A stretch of 64,000 nt of DNA from BCD1 sp965230565 (GCA_965230565.1 CBDDLH010000012.1:620001-684000), one strand, 5' to 3'. Positions 17,393 through 26,137 are shown, counted from the first letter of the stretch. Notes: generated by a model from the sequence alone, not told the origin. Made by a program: numbers and translations.

Positions 17393-19034
17393 TGTAACGT
17401 TGTTTTACTTTCCCATTCGCTTTGATGACTATCAGGTAACCGCCGGGTTTGATCTTGCTGAAGTCCAGGGTTTTGACATATGGACCAGGTTGCTGGTCAT
17501 TAAGTGTTGCCCTGGTCACTTCCTGTAATTTGTTGTTGATGATAATGATATCCACTTTAGAGGTGGCTTTCAGACTGTACCGAACCTTTACGGTCTTTTT
17601 AACCGGATCAATTTTGAGCCATTTAACCGGAGGCCCTTTTTTGTCATCAGCAGGTTCCTCAGCAGGAGGTTCCGGATCGTGGATTTCTGTGACCTGATCT
17701 GCATCAACATCCGGTTGATAGGGTTGCTGTTCCGGATCAGAGTTGGTAATGGCTTCCGTTTCCGGTGGCGGAGGCGGAGCATTGCGATTGACGATGGTCA
17801 GCACGTCACCATTTGAAGGAGACCATACTTTAAGTCCCCGGGGAACCGAAAATCTATTGTAATCCCTGACTTCAGTCACTTTATCGGCTTCATTGATCCG
17901 GATAGTTCTGACTTCAATGTGATATTGATCGATAAAGATCCATTTGAATTGGTTAAAACTGCCGCTGTTTCGTGTCCAGGATTTATCATCGTTATTTACT
18001 CTGAGGGGAGCTCCCCAGCCGCCTTCACCAAGGTAAACGGTTCCTCTTTCGTCATCACGAATGAATCCTTCTTCACTGCCAGACTCCCTGGAGGGGCGAA
18101 CGGGCCATGTCCATTTGACCACATGAGCATCAGATTCCAGGGCGATATTCACCCTGTATTTATGAAATAAAGTAGCCCAGTTGATCATCAATTCAGTGAG
18201 TTCCGGTTTGCTATCGGTGTGAGGCTTGATGGCCTGGTGATACTGTGCGATCTTCCAGATTTTATTGCGATTGCTTTTGAGGTCTGATTCCAGCCATATC
18301 TTTTGTTTGCCGCCCGGGGGCACCATAGTGTTGAGGGTATAAACCCGTAAAAGATTACCTCCAAAAGACAAGCCGTAATAGACCGATTCGGATTTGATAT
18401 CGAATAAGGCAACCATGGTTGCATTGGAGGCTTCGTGATTGCCTCTGGCCACTACAACCGGGAAAAGTCTGCCGTCACTGCCAATGGTCAGTTGCCAGTC
18501 ATCGAACCATTTTTGCCATTGCGTCGCATTGTCGTCGGTAGTGAAATCTCCTGAGAAGAGAATGAAATCCGGTCGAAGTTTACTCACCAGTTTATTGGCA
18601 TTTATTCTTGCTTCCCGGTTATTTCTTGAATCTCCACCTGCCATTACGGAGAGGCGTTGAAGCGGGTTGTCTGGAGTTGTTTTAAAGGACAATCTCCTGC
18701 TTACGCCTTCATTGTCGACAACCACGAAGAAGTAGGTGGTGTTGGGGGTGAGGTTTTCCAGTCTTACAAAATGGTTGTTCATGCCCTTGCCCTGCATGAT
18801 GTTGTCTGGTCTTTGCTGGGAAGGATAGGCCTGGTAGTTTTTTCCACGATCTTCTGTACCATAATAGAGCACAGGGTTGGCTCCTGAAATCTGGTCCCAT
18901 CCAATGACCATTGACGTTGCCGGATTGGAGCGCCACATGGCCCGGAAGCGTACGGATTTAGCCTGAAGAGTAATTGTGCTGAGTGTTAGCGTCAGCAGTA
19001 AAAAGCTTATATTTTTTATGGTTTTAAATTGCAT
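17376..19034 (-). CDS. Secreted metallophosphoesterase with N-terminal fibronectin-like domain
   Basis: A 552-residue protein with a signal peptide (FLLLTLTLSTITLQAKS). Residues 30-125 form a purple acid phosphatase-like N-terminal beta domain (MVIGWDQISGANPVLYYGT, LTPNTTYFFVV). The calcineurin-like core follows: GGDSRNN, FSGDFTTDDN, VARGNHEASN and ESDAHVV supply the two-metal ligands. A Pro/Glu-rich linker (about 430-470) joins a last domain with SKVDIIIINNKLQEV and PGGYLIVIKANGKVKQRYRV, which looks like a degenerate T9SS-type sorting domain. It probably releases phosphate from organic esters outside the cell. The hairpin at its stop codon ends transcription. Confidence 0.87.
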   Translation of the reverse strand: MQFKTIKNISFLLLTLTLSTITLQAKSVRFRAMWRSNPATSMVIGWDQISGANPVLYYGTEDRGKNYQAYPSQQRPDNIMQGKGMNNHFVRLENLTPNTTYFFVVVDNEGVSRRLSFKTTPDNPLQRLSVMAGGDSRNNREARINANKLVSKLRPDFILFSGDFTTDDNATQWQKWFDDWQLTIGSDGRLFPVVVARGNHEASNATMVALFDIKSESVYYGLSFGGNLLRVYTLNTMVPPGGKQKIWLESDLKSNRNKIWKIAQYHQAIKPHTDSKPELTELMINWATLFHKYRVNIALESDAHVVKWTWPVRPSRESGSEEGFIRDDERGTVYLGEGGWGAPLRVNNDDKSWTRNSGSFNQFKWIFIDQYHIEVRTIRINEADKVTEVRDYNRFSVPRGLKVWSPSNGDVLTIVNRNAPPPPPETEAITNSDPEQQPYQPDVDADQVTEIHDPEPPAEEPADDKKGPPVKWLKIDPVKKTVKVRYSLKATSKVDIIIINNKLQEVTRATLNDQQPGPYVKTLDFSKIKPGGYLIVIKANGKVKQRYRVKKG

Positions 19035-19228
19035 TCAAGGGTTCTTGTTGTTAAAACATTCTTTAAGGTGCATTGAGACACAATAAAGGAAAAATAAGGG
19101 TTATTTGAAAGGCGTGGTTCTAAAAAATTAACGGATAACCCAGTAATAACGTTTGGTTACCCCGGGGATATTATATGAACTACAGGTTAATTTCAGGTAA
19201 AGATCAGGATTTGGCGGCAGCGATAATA

Positions 19229-19396
19229 TTACTGGAACCAGGTGTTCATGTCCGGCCAGATTTCGTATCTGTTTTTGAATACCCAGACCGCGACTGCGAT
19301 GAGTAGGAAAAGGATGATAGTGCGAATATTCCGGGTAGTTCGCTGGTACTTTTCACGCTGACTTTTATAATTGCGTTTGCGGCTTTGGTAGGCCAT
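19229..19396 (-). CDS. Small single-pass membrane protein of unknown function
   Basis: A 55-residue product when started at the Met at 19396 (MAYQSRKRNYKSQ...). A basic N-terminal half precedes a transmembrane helix (TIILFLLIAVAVWVF), ending NRYEIWPDMNTWFQ. The frame stays open for 26 more codons upstream to 19474, but that part lacks the basic, helix-like character. The positive charge before the helix predicts a cytoplasmic N-terminus. I do not recognise a family. Confidence 0.55.
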   Translation of the reverse strand: MAYQSRKRNYKSQREKYQRTTRNIRTIILFLLIAVAVWVFKNRYEIWPDMNTWFQ

Positions 19397-19504
19397 GGCG
19401 TATAAATTGTTTTGAAGTGGTGATCGATTATTTTCAACAGCCAGGTAGTTTTCGGTAGTTGAAATTTGATGCAAAGTTGCTGTTTTTTTATTTAATATGC
19501 GTTC

Positions 19505-19588
19505 CTAAATACAATTATCTCTTTTTCTCTCTTGAGGTGGAGGTTGCTCAGGAGTTTTGTTTTCGTCACTGATTTGTAATTTATTCAT
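19505..19588 (-). CDS. Possible 27-residue peptide
   Basis: An ATG-started ORF that reads MNKLQISDENKTPEQ followed by PPPQERKRDNCI. It is hydrophilic, Pro/Glu/Lys-rich, with one Cys two residues from the end. It lies in the 455-bp gap before the fucose cluster, on the same strand as the small membrane protein and 108 bp upstream of it. Length alone does not prove coding. The rest of that gap has no gene I can support. Confidence 0.25.
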   Translation of the reverse strand: MNKLQISDENKTPEQPPPQERKRDNCI

Positions 19589-19929
19589 GATACATTGCCG
19601 AATTTTTAGCATTCCTGGAAGCCATTTCGCCGAGTCGGAATGGCTTCTTTCTGGACTAAATAACCATTAAGTAAATAAAATGAAAACCCAATATCCAATC
19701 ACCATTTCTCCAGCGAATTTTTTGTAATATTGTAGTTGTTGAATTTGCTTCGGGGCTGAGGTGTGTGAAAGAGAATCAAAACGTTCCCATGACGATATAA
19801 TAACCAACTTAATTGCCAAAGATTTCGCTTCCCTGTCTTCAAAACCGAAAGTAGGATAACCTGTAAATTCCCTTTTTTAGGCTATTGAAAAAATGAGCCT
19901 AACCTTAAAACGAATAAAAGTTAACGCAG

Positions 19930-20694
19930 ATGCAAAAGACACAAAAAAATGTAATCGTAACAGGTGGTGGCAGCGGCATTGGTTTTGCTATTACCAAGCG
20001 TTTTGTTGAATCAGGTGCCCACGTGCATGTTTTGGAAGTCAATGCGGAAAATGCCGAAAAAAATCTCACTGATTTTGGTAAAAGGGTCACGGTACACATT
20101 TGTGATGTTTCCGATACCGATCAGGTCAGAGAGATTGTTGATGGCATTGCTGCAGAATCACCCATTGATATTCTTATCAATAACGCAGGAATAGCTCATG
20201 TCGGAAATGTCGAAAACACGGCACCGGAAGATATGGACCGGCTTTATTCCGTCAATATCAAAGGGGTATATAACTGCATGCACTGTACGGTGCCGCATAT
20301 GAAGAAAAACGGAGGAGGGGTAATTCTTAACATGGCATCTATTGCCTCGACTGTCGGTATTCTCGATCGTTTTGCTTATTCTATGACCAAAGGGGCTGTA
20401 ATGACCATGACGTATTCGGTGGCAAAGGATTACCTGAAAGATAATATCCGGTGCAATTGTATCTCCCCTGCAAGGATTCACACACCTTTTGTGGATGGTT
20501 TTGTCAAAGCCAATTATCCGGACAATCAAGAGGAAATGTTTGATAAACTTGCAAAGACACAACCGATCGGACGGATGGGTAAACCTGAAGAAGTCGCGTC
20601 CCTGGCTTTTTTCCTTTGTTCCGATGAAGCCTCTTTTTTGACGGGGACAGATTATCCGATTGATGGTGGATTTATTAAATTGAATGGGAATTAA
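19930..20694 (+). CDS. SDR oxidoreductase, probable 2-keto-3-deoxy-L-fuconate dehydrogenase
   Basis: A 254-residue classical short-chain dehydrogenase: NAD-binding GGGSGIGFA (about 12-20), NNAG in ILINNAGIAHVG, catalytic Ser in MASIAST and YSMTK with the Tyr and Lys. The C-terminal IDGGF end is standard. By position, first gene of a cluster encoding a diketo-acid hydrolase, a lactonase, a second SDR, a FucP-type symporter and a mutarotase, it is best read as the enzyme oxidising 2-keto-3-deoxy-L-fuconate at C4 in the non-phosphorylating L-fucose pathway. The assignment between this and the second SDR (22869-23666) is inference and could be swapped. Confidence 0.75.
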   Translation: MQKTQKNVIVTGGGSGIGFAITKRFVESGAHVHVLEVNAENAEKNLTDFGKRVTVHICDVSDTDQVREIVDGIAAESPIDILINNAGIAHVGNVENTAPEDMDRLYSVNIKGVYNCMHCTVPHMKKNGGGVILNMASIASTVGILDRFAYSMTKGAVMTMTYSVAKDYLKDNIRCNCISPARIHTPFVDGFVKANYPDNQEEMFDKLAKTQPIGRMGKPEEVASLAFFLCSDEASFLTGTDYPIDGGFIKLNGN

Positions 20695-20787
20695 AAGGGA
20701 CGGTGGACGATTTACGGCCTACGGTAGGTATAGAAATGTAATTTTTTGCTTTTATAGAAATTGAAAATCAAACAAAAAGAAAAACAT

Positions 20788-21654
20788 ATGAAGTTAATAC
20801 GATTTGGCGGGGTGGGTGAAGAAAAACCCGGAATACAGTTGTCTGATGGCACCCAAATAGATGTGTCCGGATTTGGGGAAGATTTTGATGAACACTTTTT
20901 CGGAACAGATGGAATTGGAAGACTGAGATCGTGGCTGGAAACTAACGAAGCAAATTGCCCGGTTGTAGATGAAAATACAAGGTTAGGCGCACCTTTGGTT
21001 CGTCCATCAAAGATCGTCTGCGTGGGGCTCAATTACGCGAAACATGCTGCTGAGAGTGGCATGGATATTCCTGAGGAACCTGTATTGTTTTTCAAGGCAA
21101 CTTCCGCTCTAGTTGGCCCGAATGACGACCTGATCATTCCGAAAGGAAGTGAGAAGACCGATTGGGAAGTGGAACTGGCCATTGTTATCGGTAAAAAGGC
21201 ATGTTACGTTTCCGTGGAAGATGCCTTTGACCATATTGCCGGCTATGTATTGCACAATGACTACAGCGAACGTGCTTTTCAGATAGAAAGATCCGGCCAG
21301 TGGGTAAAGGGGAAAAGCTGTGATACTTTTGCTCCAATCGGACCCTTTATTGCCACCAGAGACGAAATTAAAAATCCTAATAACCTGAACCTGTGGTTGA
21401 AACTCAACGGTGAGATGATGCAAAACAGCTCCACTTCGGATTTTGTGTTCAAAGTCGAAGAAGTGGTCAGTTACATCAGCCAGTTCATGACCTTATTGCC
21501 GGGAGATATCATTTCCACCGGGACGCCATTTGGCGTTGGGTTGGGGTTGAATCCGCCGACCTACCTTAAACCTGGTGATGTGGTTGAATTGGGAATTGAA
21601 GGGCTTGGTACATCGCGCCAGGTGGCCAGGGCTTATGAGGAGACGAGAGGATAA
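20788..21654 (+). CDS. Fumarylacetoacetate hydrolase family protein, probable 2,4-diketo-3-deoxy-L-fuconate hydrolase
   Basis: A 288-residue FAH-fold enzyme. The family core is visible: KIVCVGLNYAKHAAESG, then EPVLFFKATSAL, WEVELAIVIGKKA with the metal Glu, and GYVLHNDYSERAFQ. The distal PGDIISTGTPFGVG motif is also intact. In the oxidative L-fucose pathway such an enzyme splits 2,4-diketo-3-deoxy-L-fuconate into pyruvate and lactate. I place the start at 20788 (MKLIRFGG), where homologues begin; a longer frame from 20761 adds nine residues of basic leader. It lies 93 bp after the SDR gene. Confidence 0.82.
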   Translation: MKLIRFGGVGEEKPGIQLSDGTQIDVSGFGEDFDEHFFGTDGIGRLRSWLETNEANCPVVDENTRLGAPLVRPSKIVCVGLNYAKHAAESGMDIPEEPVLFFKATSALVGPNDDLIIPKGSEKTDWEVELAIVIGKKACYVSVEDAFDHIAGYVLHNDYSERAFQIERSGQWVKGKSCDTFAPIGPFIATRDEIKNPNNLNLWLKLNGEMMQNSSTSDFVFKVEEVVSYISQFMTLLPGDIISTGTPFGVGLGLNPPTYLKPGDVVELGIEGLGTSRQVARAYEETRG

Positions 21655-21669
21655 GGGAGAATAAATGTA

Positions 21670-21756
21670 TCAAGGCGATACCTTTGCCCGGTGCTGCGAG
21701 GGAGCATAGGTGTTGCCCCCGACACTTTGTGTACGGGGCAGGCTTTGTCGGAGGGA
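21670..21756. repeat. Dispersed intergenic sequence (GTCGGAGG family), copy 2
   Basis: It shares CAAGGCGA, CACTTTGTG, GGCAGGCT and a closing GTCGGAGG with 3560-3675, in the same overall order. It lies directly before the second heptanucleotide array, so two repeat kinds are stacked in the same gap. Confidence 0.45.
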
Positions 21757-21767
21757 TATCGAAGTTT

Positions 21768-21822
21768 AACCAGCAACCAGCAACCAGCAACCAGCAACCA
21801 GCAACCAGTAACCAGTAACCAG
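21768..21822. repeat. Heptanucleotide tandem array (AACCAGC), copy 2
   Basis: About eight copies of the 7-bp unit also found at 13343-13410; the last two carry T for C (AACCAGT). It ends 7 bp before the start codon of the lactonase gene, where a ribosome-binding site would normally be, so unit number or sequence could affect translation of that gene. Confidence 0.93.
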
Positions 21823-21829
21823 ATAAACC

Positions 21830-22654
21830 ATGCGCATAGATGCACACAATCATTTTTGGAAATTTGATCCGGTCCGGGATGCCTGGATCGATGAATCTAT
21901 GGGGGTGATCCGGAGGGATTTTCTTCCCGAGGAGTTCGCTTCTGTATTGAAACAGAATGGAATTGACGGAACGGTTGCAGTACAGGCTGACCAGTCAGAA
22001 GAGGAGACCATGTTCCTGTTGGGGCTGGCCAACAAAAATGATTGCATCAAAGGTGTGGTCGGATGGATTGATTTGCAGGCACCGGATATTGATCAGCGGC
22101 TGGATCATTTTGATCAGTACAAATTGCTGAAAGGATTCCGGCATATTGCACAGGCGGAGAAAAATGATTTCCTGGTATCGGAAAGATTTATGAACGGAAT
22201 AAAGGCTCTTTCTTTAAGCAGGTTCACTTATGATTTGCTCGTATTTCCTCCGCAATTGCCAGCTGCGGTCGAATTGGTCAAAAGGTTTCCGGATCAGGCT
22301 TTTGTCCTTGATCATATTGCCAAACCCTATGTCAAAAAAAGGGAAATCAATGTCTGGGCCAAAAATATTCAGGAACTGGCAGCCAACGATAATGTTTGGT
22401 GCAAAATATCCGGACTGGTGACAGAAGCGGATTGGAATGTATGGAAAACCGAAGATTTTTATCCTTACCTGGATGTGATAACCTCCGCTTTTGGAACGGA
22501 CAGGTTGATGTTTGGTTCCGACTGGCCCGTTTGTTTGCTGGCGGCTGAGTATAGTCAGGTTTTGAAAATTGTGGAGGACTATTATCGCACTTTTTCTGAG
22601 GCAGAAAGAAGTAAAATATTTGGCGGAAATGCCAAGGCCTTTTATGATTTATAA
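21830..22654 (+). CDS. Amidohydrolase-family lactonase, probable L-fucono-1,5-lactonase
   Basis: A 274-residue COG3618 amidohydrolase. It opens with the metal motif MRIDAHNHFWKFDP (His-x-His), followed by a TIM barrel; FVLDHIAKPYVK and LMFGSDWPVC supply the downstream His and the catalytic Asp. The opening and the FRREFLPEE-like stretch are characteristic of L-fuconolactonases and related sugar lactonases. It would open the lactone made by L-fucose dehydrogenase to L-fuconate. The start codon directly follows the heptanucleotide array with no visible Shine-Dalgarno. Confidence 0.83.
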   Translation: MRIDAHNHFWKFDPVRDAWIDESMGVIRRDFLPEEFASVLKQNGIDGTVAVQADQSEEETMFLLGLANKNDCIKGVVGWIDLQAPDIDQRLDHFDQYKLLKGFRHIAQAEKNDFLVSERFMNGIKALSLSRFTYDLLVFPPQLPAAVELVKRFPDQAFVLDHIAKPYVKKREINVWAKNIQELAANDNVWCKISGLVTEADWNVWKTEDFYPYLDVITSAFGTDRLMFGSDWPVCLLAAEYSQVLKIVEDYYRTFSEAERSKIFGGNAKAFYDL

Positions 22655-22766
22655 CCTGTTTATAAAGGCCTAAAATCATTTCAAAAACATGAAATGGAAG
22701 AGTTCTAATTTACCTCGCTGGCGGGGTCGGATCAATAGAGAAAAGGCGACTTTTCCTATGGTGATC

Positions 22767-22804
22767 CGGGGGTGGACTCCATGCTGGAAAAGATTTCACC
22801 CCCG
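22767..22804. repeat. Hairpin in the lactonase-SDR gap
   Basis: A perfect 8-bp GC-rich stem CGGGGGTG/CACCCCCG (22767-22774 with 22797-22804) with a 22-nt loop. It has no T-run after it on the plus strand except TTTTA, so it could be a weak attenuator or a processing site between the two genes. Confidence 0.4.
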
Positions 22805-22868
22805 ATTTTAAGTCAATAATTTTACATGAGGGAAAACGGTTTTAGTCTAACTTAAATGAAACTGAATT

Positions 22869-23666
22869 ATGAACCTTGGATTAAAAAATAAAGTATTCAT
22901 TGTCACCGGAGGGGCAAAAGGTATTGGGGAAGGCATCGTGCGGGCGATTGCTGAAGAAGGTGGAATCCCTGTAATTGTCGGCAGAACGCTTAATGTTGGA
23001 GATGCTTTGGCAAAGGAGCTTAACGACAAAGGACAGAAAGCTTTTTCCATCACCATTGAATTGGGAACACCTGAAAGTTGCCGGGAGACCGTTTCAAAAA
23101 CCCTGGAGTTAGCCGGACGTATTGATGGCCTGGTCAATAATGCCGGAGCCAATGATGGCGTCAGTCTGGAAAATGGCACGCCTGAAGCATGGATGAATTC
23201 CCTCAGTAAAAATTTACATCATTATTTTTACCTCGCTCACTACGCTTTGCCCGAGTTGAAAAAGCACAAAGGTTCCATAATCAATATCAGTTCCAAAACG
23301 GCGGTAACCGGTCAGGGAGGGACTTCTGCCTATGCTGCTGCCAAAGGTGCCCAGCTGGCACTGACGAGGGAATGGGCGGTTGAATTATTGCCCTATGGCA
23401 TTCGTGTAAATGCTATTTTGCCGGCAGAGGTAATGACTCCTCTTTATGAAAAATGGCTCAATACTTTTGACGACCCAAAGGAGAAGCTGAATGATATTGT
23501 GAAAAATATCCCTTTGGAAAACCGGATGACCACTTCAGCGGAAATTGCCGCCATGACCCTCTTCCTATTGTCTGAAAAAGCCGGACATATTACCGGACAG
23601 CATTTGTTCGTCGATGGAGGTTATGTACATCTGGACCGGGCCTTGGCAGGGTTGGATAAGGGCTAA
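22869..23666 (+). CDS. SDR oxidoreductase, probable L-fucose dehydrogenase
   Basis: A 265-residue classical SDR: GGAKGIGEG coenzyme loop, NNAGANDG, catalytic Ser in NISSKTAV and YAAAK with the Tyr and Lys. The opening MNLGLKNKVFIVTGG and the segment NHLHHYFYLAHYALPELK-type helix fit SDRs annotated as L-fucose dehydrogenase in oxidative fucose clusters. It would oxidise L-fucose at C1 to the lactone. Between it and the FucP gene is a 321-bp hairpin-rich gap. Confidence 0.75.
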   Translation: MNLGLKNKVFIVTGGAKGIGEGIVRAIAEEGGIPVIVGRTLNVGDALAKELNDKGQKAFSITIELGTPESCRETVSKTLELAGRIDGLVNNAGANDGVSLENGTPEAWMNSLSKNLHHYFYLAHYALPELKKHKGSIINISSKTAVTGQGGTSAYAAAKGAQLALTREWAVELLPYGIRVNAILPAEVMTPLYEKWLNTFDDPKEKLNDIVKNIPLENRMTTSAEIAAMTLFLLSEKAGHITGQHLFVDGGYVHLDRALAGLDKG

Positions 23667-23680
23667 AAATCTTAAGAAAA

Positions 23681-23921
23681 AGGCCTTAAGGCCTCAGTGG
23701 TTTGGCCTTTGATTTGATCACCGCCCTAAAGGACGGAGCAATTATAAGGTGCTTTAATTAAACTGATTTTGCAGGTAGTAAGAGTAGCTGCACCATAAAA
23801 AAATCAATTGCGCTGGCTTTTAAGCCGGCGTTTTGATACACAAATGATAGATGCAGGCCTTCAGGCCTTTACTTTTGAAACAGCAAGTCAAAGACAGCCC
23901 GGTGGCCCACGAAGTGTGGGC
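23681..23921. repeat. String of five short hairpins
   Basis: Consecutive palindromes: AGGCCTTAAGGCCT (23681-23694), CCGCCC..GGACGG (23721-23736, one mismatch), CGCTGGCTT/AAGCCGGCG (23811-23830), AGGCCTTCAGGCCT (23855-23868) and GCCCAC/GTGGGC (23905-23921, with GAAGT loop). The 321-bp gap before the symporter gene consists mostly of these. The first could end transcription; as a set they look like a mosaic of REP-like modules. Confidence 0.6.
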
Positions 23922-23987
23922 AGGAACCATAATTATTTGAAACAATTTCCCTAAATTCAACACCACAAAACGAAAAACGAACAAATA

Positions 23988-25289
23988 ATGGTTGAAAAAA
24001 AATACCTGATTCCCTTTATTCTGGTCACTTCCCTTTTCTTTCTTTGGGGATTCGCCAATGACATCACCAATCCGATGGTGTCAGCATTCAAAAAAATACT
24101 CGAACTCAATAATACGCAGGCATCGTGGGTGCAGGCCGCCTTTTACGGGGGGTACTTCACCATGGCATTACCTGCGGCTATTTTCATCAAGAAATTTTCG
24201 TACAAAAAAGGTATCCTTCTTGGTCTGGCCCTTTATGCAACCGGGGCTTTGTTGTTTTATCCCGCAGCTGCCTATGAAGAATTTGGGTTTTTCCTGGCCG
24301 CGCTTTATATCCTGACCTTTGGGCTGGCATTTCTGGAAACAACAGCCAATCCGTATGTACTTTCCATGGGAGAAGAAGCTACCGCCACCCAGCGATTAAA
24401 CCTTGCCCAGGCGTTTAACCCCATAGGAGCCTTATCTGGTTTATTTGTCGCCCAGACATTTATACTTGGGGCACTTCAGTCTGATGATCTGGATGCGAAC
24501 GGTAATTCCGTTTACGAAACCCTTTCAGGAACGGCAAAGGCGGCTGTGAAAACTGCCGACCTGGAAATTGTGAGGAACCCTTATGTGGCATTGGGTGGAG
24601 TAGTGCTTTTTATGTTGCTTCTTTTTGTGTTGGTGAAAATGCCGGACACCAAAGACGACGAAGTACATTCAGTAAGCCTGGGGCAATCACTTAGGAGGTT
24701 GTTCAGTAATTCGAAAGTGGTGGAAGGTATCTTGGCTCAGATGTTTTACGTAGGCGCCCAGATCATGTGCTGGACGTATATTTACCAATATGCCGAGCCT
24801 TTGGGAATAGACAATCAAGCCGCTGTAAAATATGCGATGTCCGCGCTTGGCGTTTTCCTTGTGGGGAGATGGATATGCACTTTCTTGTTGAGGTATGTGG
24901 CTTCCGGAAAGCTGTTGCTGCTCTTTTCTGTTTTGGCTATGATCTTTACCCTGGGTGCGATCTTCCTACCGGGAATGACTGGATTGTACAGCCTGATAGC
25001 GGTTTCATTTTGCATGTCCCTGATGTTCCCGACTATCTACGGCATTACTTTGAAGGGGCTTGGTGAAGATGCCAAATTTGCCTCAGCCTTCCTCGTTATG
25101 GCCATTGTAGGAGGAGCTTTTATGCCCATATTACAGGGCATGATCCTCGATATTGGCGGTTCAGGATATACGGATGTTTCCATTATGGGTGTTCCGGAGG
25201 TGAAATTTTCCTTTTTTCTGCCGCTGGTATGTTTTGTGGTAGTGGGCATTTTTGCTTTTCGCTCGCATAAGCGGAGGGAAATGCAGTGA
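23988..25289 (+). CDS. fucP: L-fucose:H+ symporter, FucP-type MFS transporter
   Basis: A 433-residue protein with 12 predicted membrane helices. The FucP-family marks are present: SLFFLWGFANDITNPMV at the first helix and FLETTANPYVLSMG in helix four, which holds the Glu needed for proton coupling in the Escherichia coli protein. The central loop (about 215-235) carries a charged KMPDTKDDE stretch. It sits with the fucose-oxidation enzymes and the mutarotase, which strengthens the L-fucose assignment over other sugars moved by this family (galactose, glucose). Confidence 0.88.
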   Translation: MVEKKYLIPFILVTSLFFLWGFANDITNPMVSAFKKILELNNTQASWVQAAFYGGYFTMALPAAIFIKKFSYKKGILLGLALYATGALLFYPAAAYEEFGFFLAALYILTFGLAFLETTANPYVLSMGEEATATQRLNLAQAFNPIGALSGLFVAQTFILGALQSDDLDANGNSVYETLSGTAKAAVKTADLEIVRNPYVALGGVVLFMLLLFVLVKMPDTKDDEVHSVSLGQSLRRLFSNSKVVEGILAQMFYVGAQIMCWTYIYQYAEPLGIDNQAAVKYAMSALGVFLVGRWICTFLLRYVASGKLLLLFSVLAMIFTLGAIFLPGMTGLYSLIAVSFCMSLMFPTIYGITLKGLGEDAKFASAFLVMAIVGGAFMPILQGMILDIGGSGYTDVSIMGVPEVKFSFFLPLVCFVVVGIFAFRSHKRREMQ

Positions 25290-25347
25290 TAGAAATGCGA
25301 AAGCATATTTTTGAAACTATGGTAAAAAACTAAAATACTGGATTTTG

Positions 25348-25680
25348 ATGCAACGACATTGTTTTGCCCTGGACCTGGTTGATGATGAGCAATTGATCAA
25401 AGCTTATGAAGAACACCACAAAAATGTGTGGCCTGAAATCCTTGAAAGCATACGGTCTTCGGGGATTGAGCAACTGGATATTTACAGAGTAGCCGACCGT
25501 TTGTTTATGATCATGGAGGTCAATGAGGATTTTTCTTTTGAGAAAAAAGCCCGGGCAGATCAGGAAAACCCTAAGGTTCAGGAGTGGGAGCAACTGATGT
25601 GGAAATACCAGCAGGCTATTCCGGGCAGCCAACCCGGTGAAAAATGGCGATTGATGGAAAGAATTTTTTTGCTTCCGTAA
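25348..25680 (+). CDS. L-rhamnose mutarotase-family protein, probable L-fucose mutarotase
   Basis: A 110-residue COG3254 protein. It has the expected length and motifs: MQRHCFALDLVDD start, YEEHHKNVWPEIL with the key His, IEQLDIYRV, LFMIMEV and the C-terminal WKYQQAIPGSQPGEKW. Such proteins interconvert alpha and beta anomers of L-rhamnose or L-fucose so that downstream enzymes receive the right form. I use the ATG at 25348; the codon before it is a TTG that would only add one Met. It is 58 bp after fucP and closes the cluster. Confidence 0.85.
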   Translation: MQRHCFALDLVDDEQLIKAYEEHHKNVWPEILESIRSSGIEQLDIYRVADRLFMIMEVNEDFSFEKKARADQENPKVQEWEQLMWKYQQAIPGSQPGEKWRLMERIFLLP

Positions 25681-25712
25681 AAAAGCCTTTCCAAAGTATT
25701 GGAAAAGCGTTT
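25681..25712 (+). terminator. Terminator after the fucose cluster
   Basis: A 10-bp stem with one mismatch (25685-25694 with 25699-25708) right after the mutarotase stop codon, followed by TTT. It ends the fucose operon. Confidence 0.6.
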
Positions 25713-25856
25713 GTGCTTTGAGGTCGGGGGGTGGATTATTTTGGAATGATCCGGTAGGTGGGGGAGTTTCAAGCCTATAAAAATCCTTGACCTACGGCCT
25801 GTTTTTTTTGTTTCAGCTCCTTACAGAAATGAGATTTCTGACGTAGCTCTAACAAA

Positions 25857-25888
25857 AAAAGCCCCTTCACTAAAGTGAAAAGGCTTTT
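25857..25888 (-). terminator. Terminator of tRNA-Cys
   Basis: The stem AAAAGCC/GGCTTTT (25857-25863 with 25882-25888) is continued by TTCAC/GTGAA across a 2-nt internal mismatch, with a TAAA loop. Read on the minus strand it is followed by a run of T, 10 nt after the tRNA 3' end. Confidence 0.8.
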
Positions 25889-25898
25889 GATTGTCTTG

Positions 25899-25969
25899 AG
25901 GTCGGGAGCGGATTCGAACCGCCGTACGAGCTTTTGCAGAGCCCTGCCTAACCGCTCGGCCACCCGACC
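25899..25969 (-). tRNA. tRNA-Cys (anticodon GCA)
   Basis: Folds as a full cloverleaf of 71 nt. The acceptor stem GGTCGGG/CCCGACC is 7 bp with discriminator T (U73, a Cys identity base). The D arm is GCC/GGC. The anticodon stem GGGCT/AGCTC has loop CTGCAAA, giving anticodon GCA after T33. The T arm GGCGG/CCGCT has loop TTCGAAT. The 3' CCA is not encoded. Confidence 0.96.
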
Positions 25970-26083
25970 ATTCCAGGAAAAAAGGCTTTCGTCAAAACCT
26001 CCATTCCAAAAGCGAACGCAAATATAAAGGTTTTTTTAATTCCATGCAGGATTTTGGAGTTTATTCCCTAAAAAATTCTCTAG

Positions 26084-26119
26084 GTGACTATGTGGTTATT
26101 AAATTTAACATATAGTCAC
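26084..26119. repeat. Short inverted repeat, CTATGTG family, copy 1
   Basis: GTGACTAT (26084-26091) and ATAGTCAC (26112-26119) are perfect complements 20 nt apart. The flank CACAGTTCATATAG matches the right end of the element at 54429-54482 (CATAGTTCATATAAG). It lies just upstream of the DUF4105 gene and could also be an operator. Confidence 0.45.
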
Positions 26120-26137
26120 ACAGTTCATATAGTGCAA

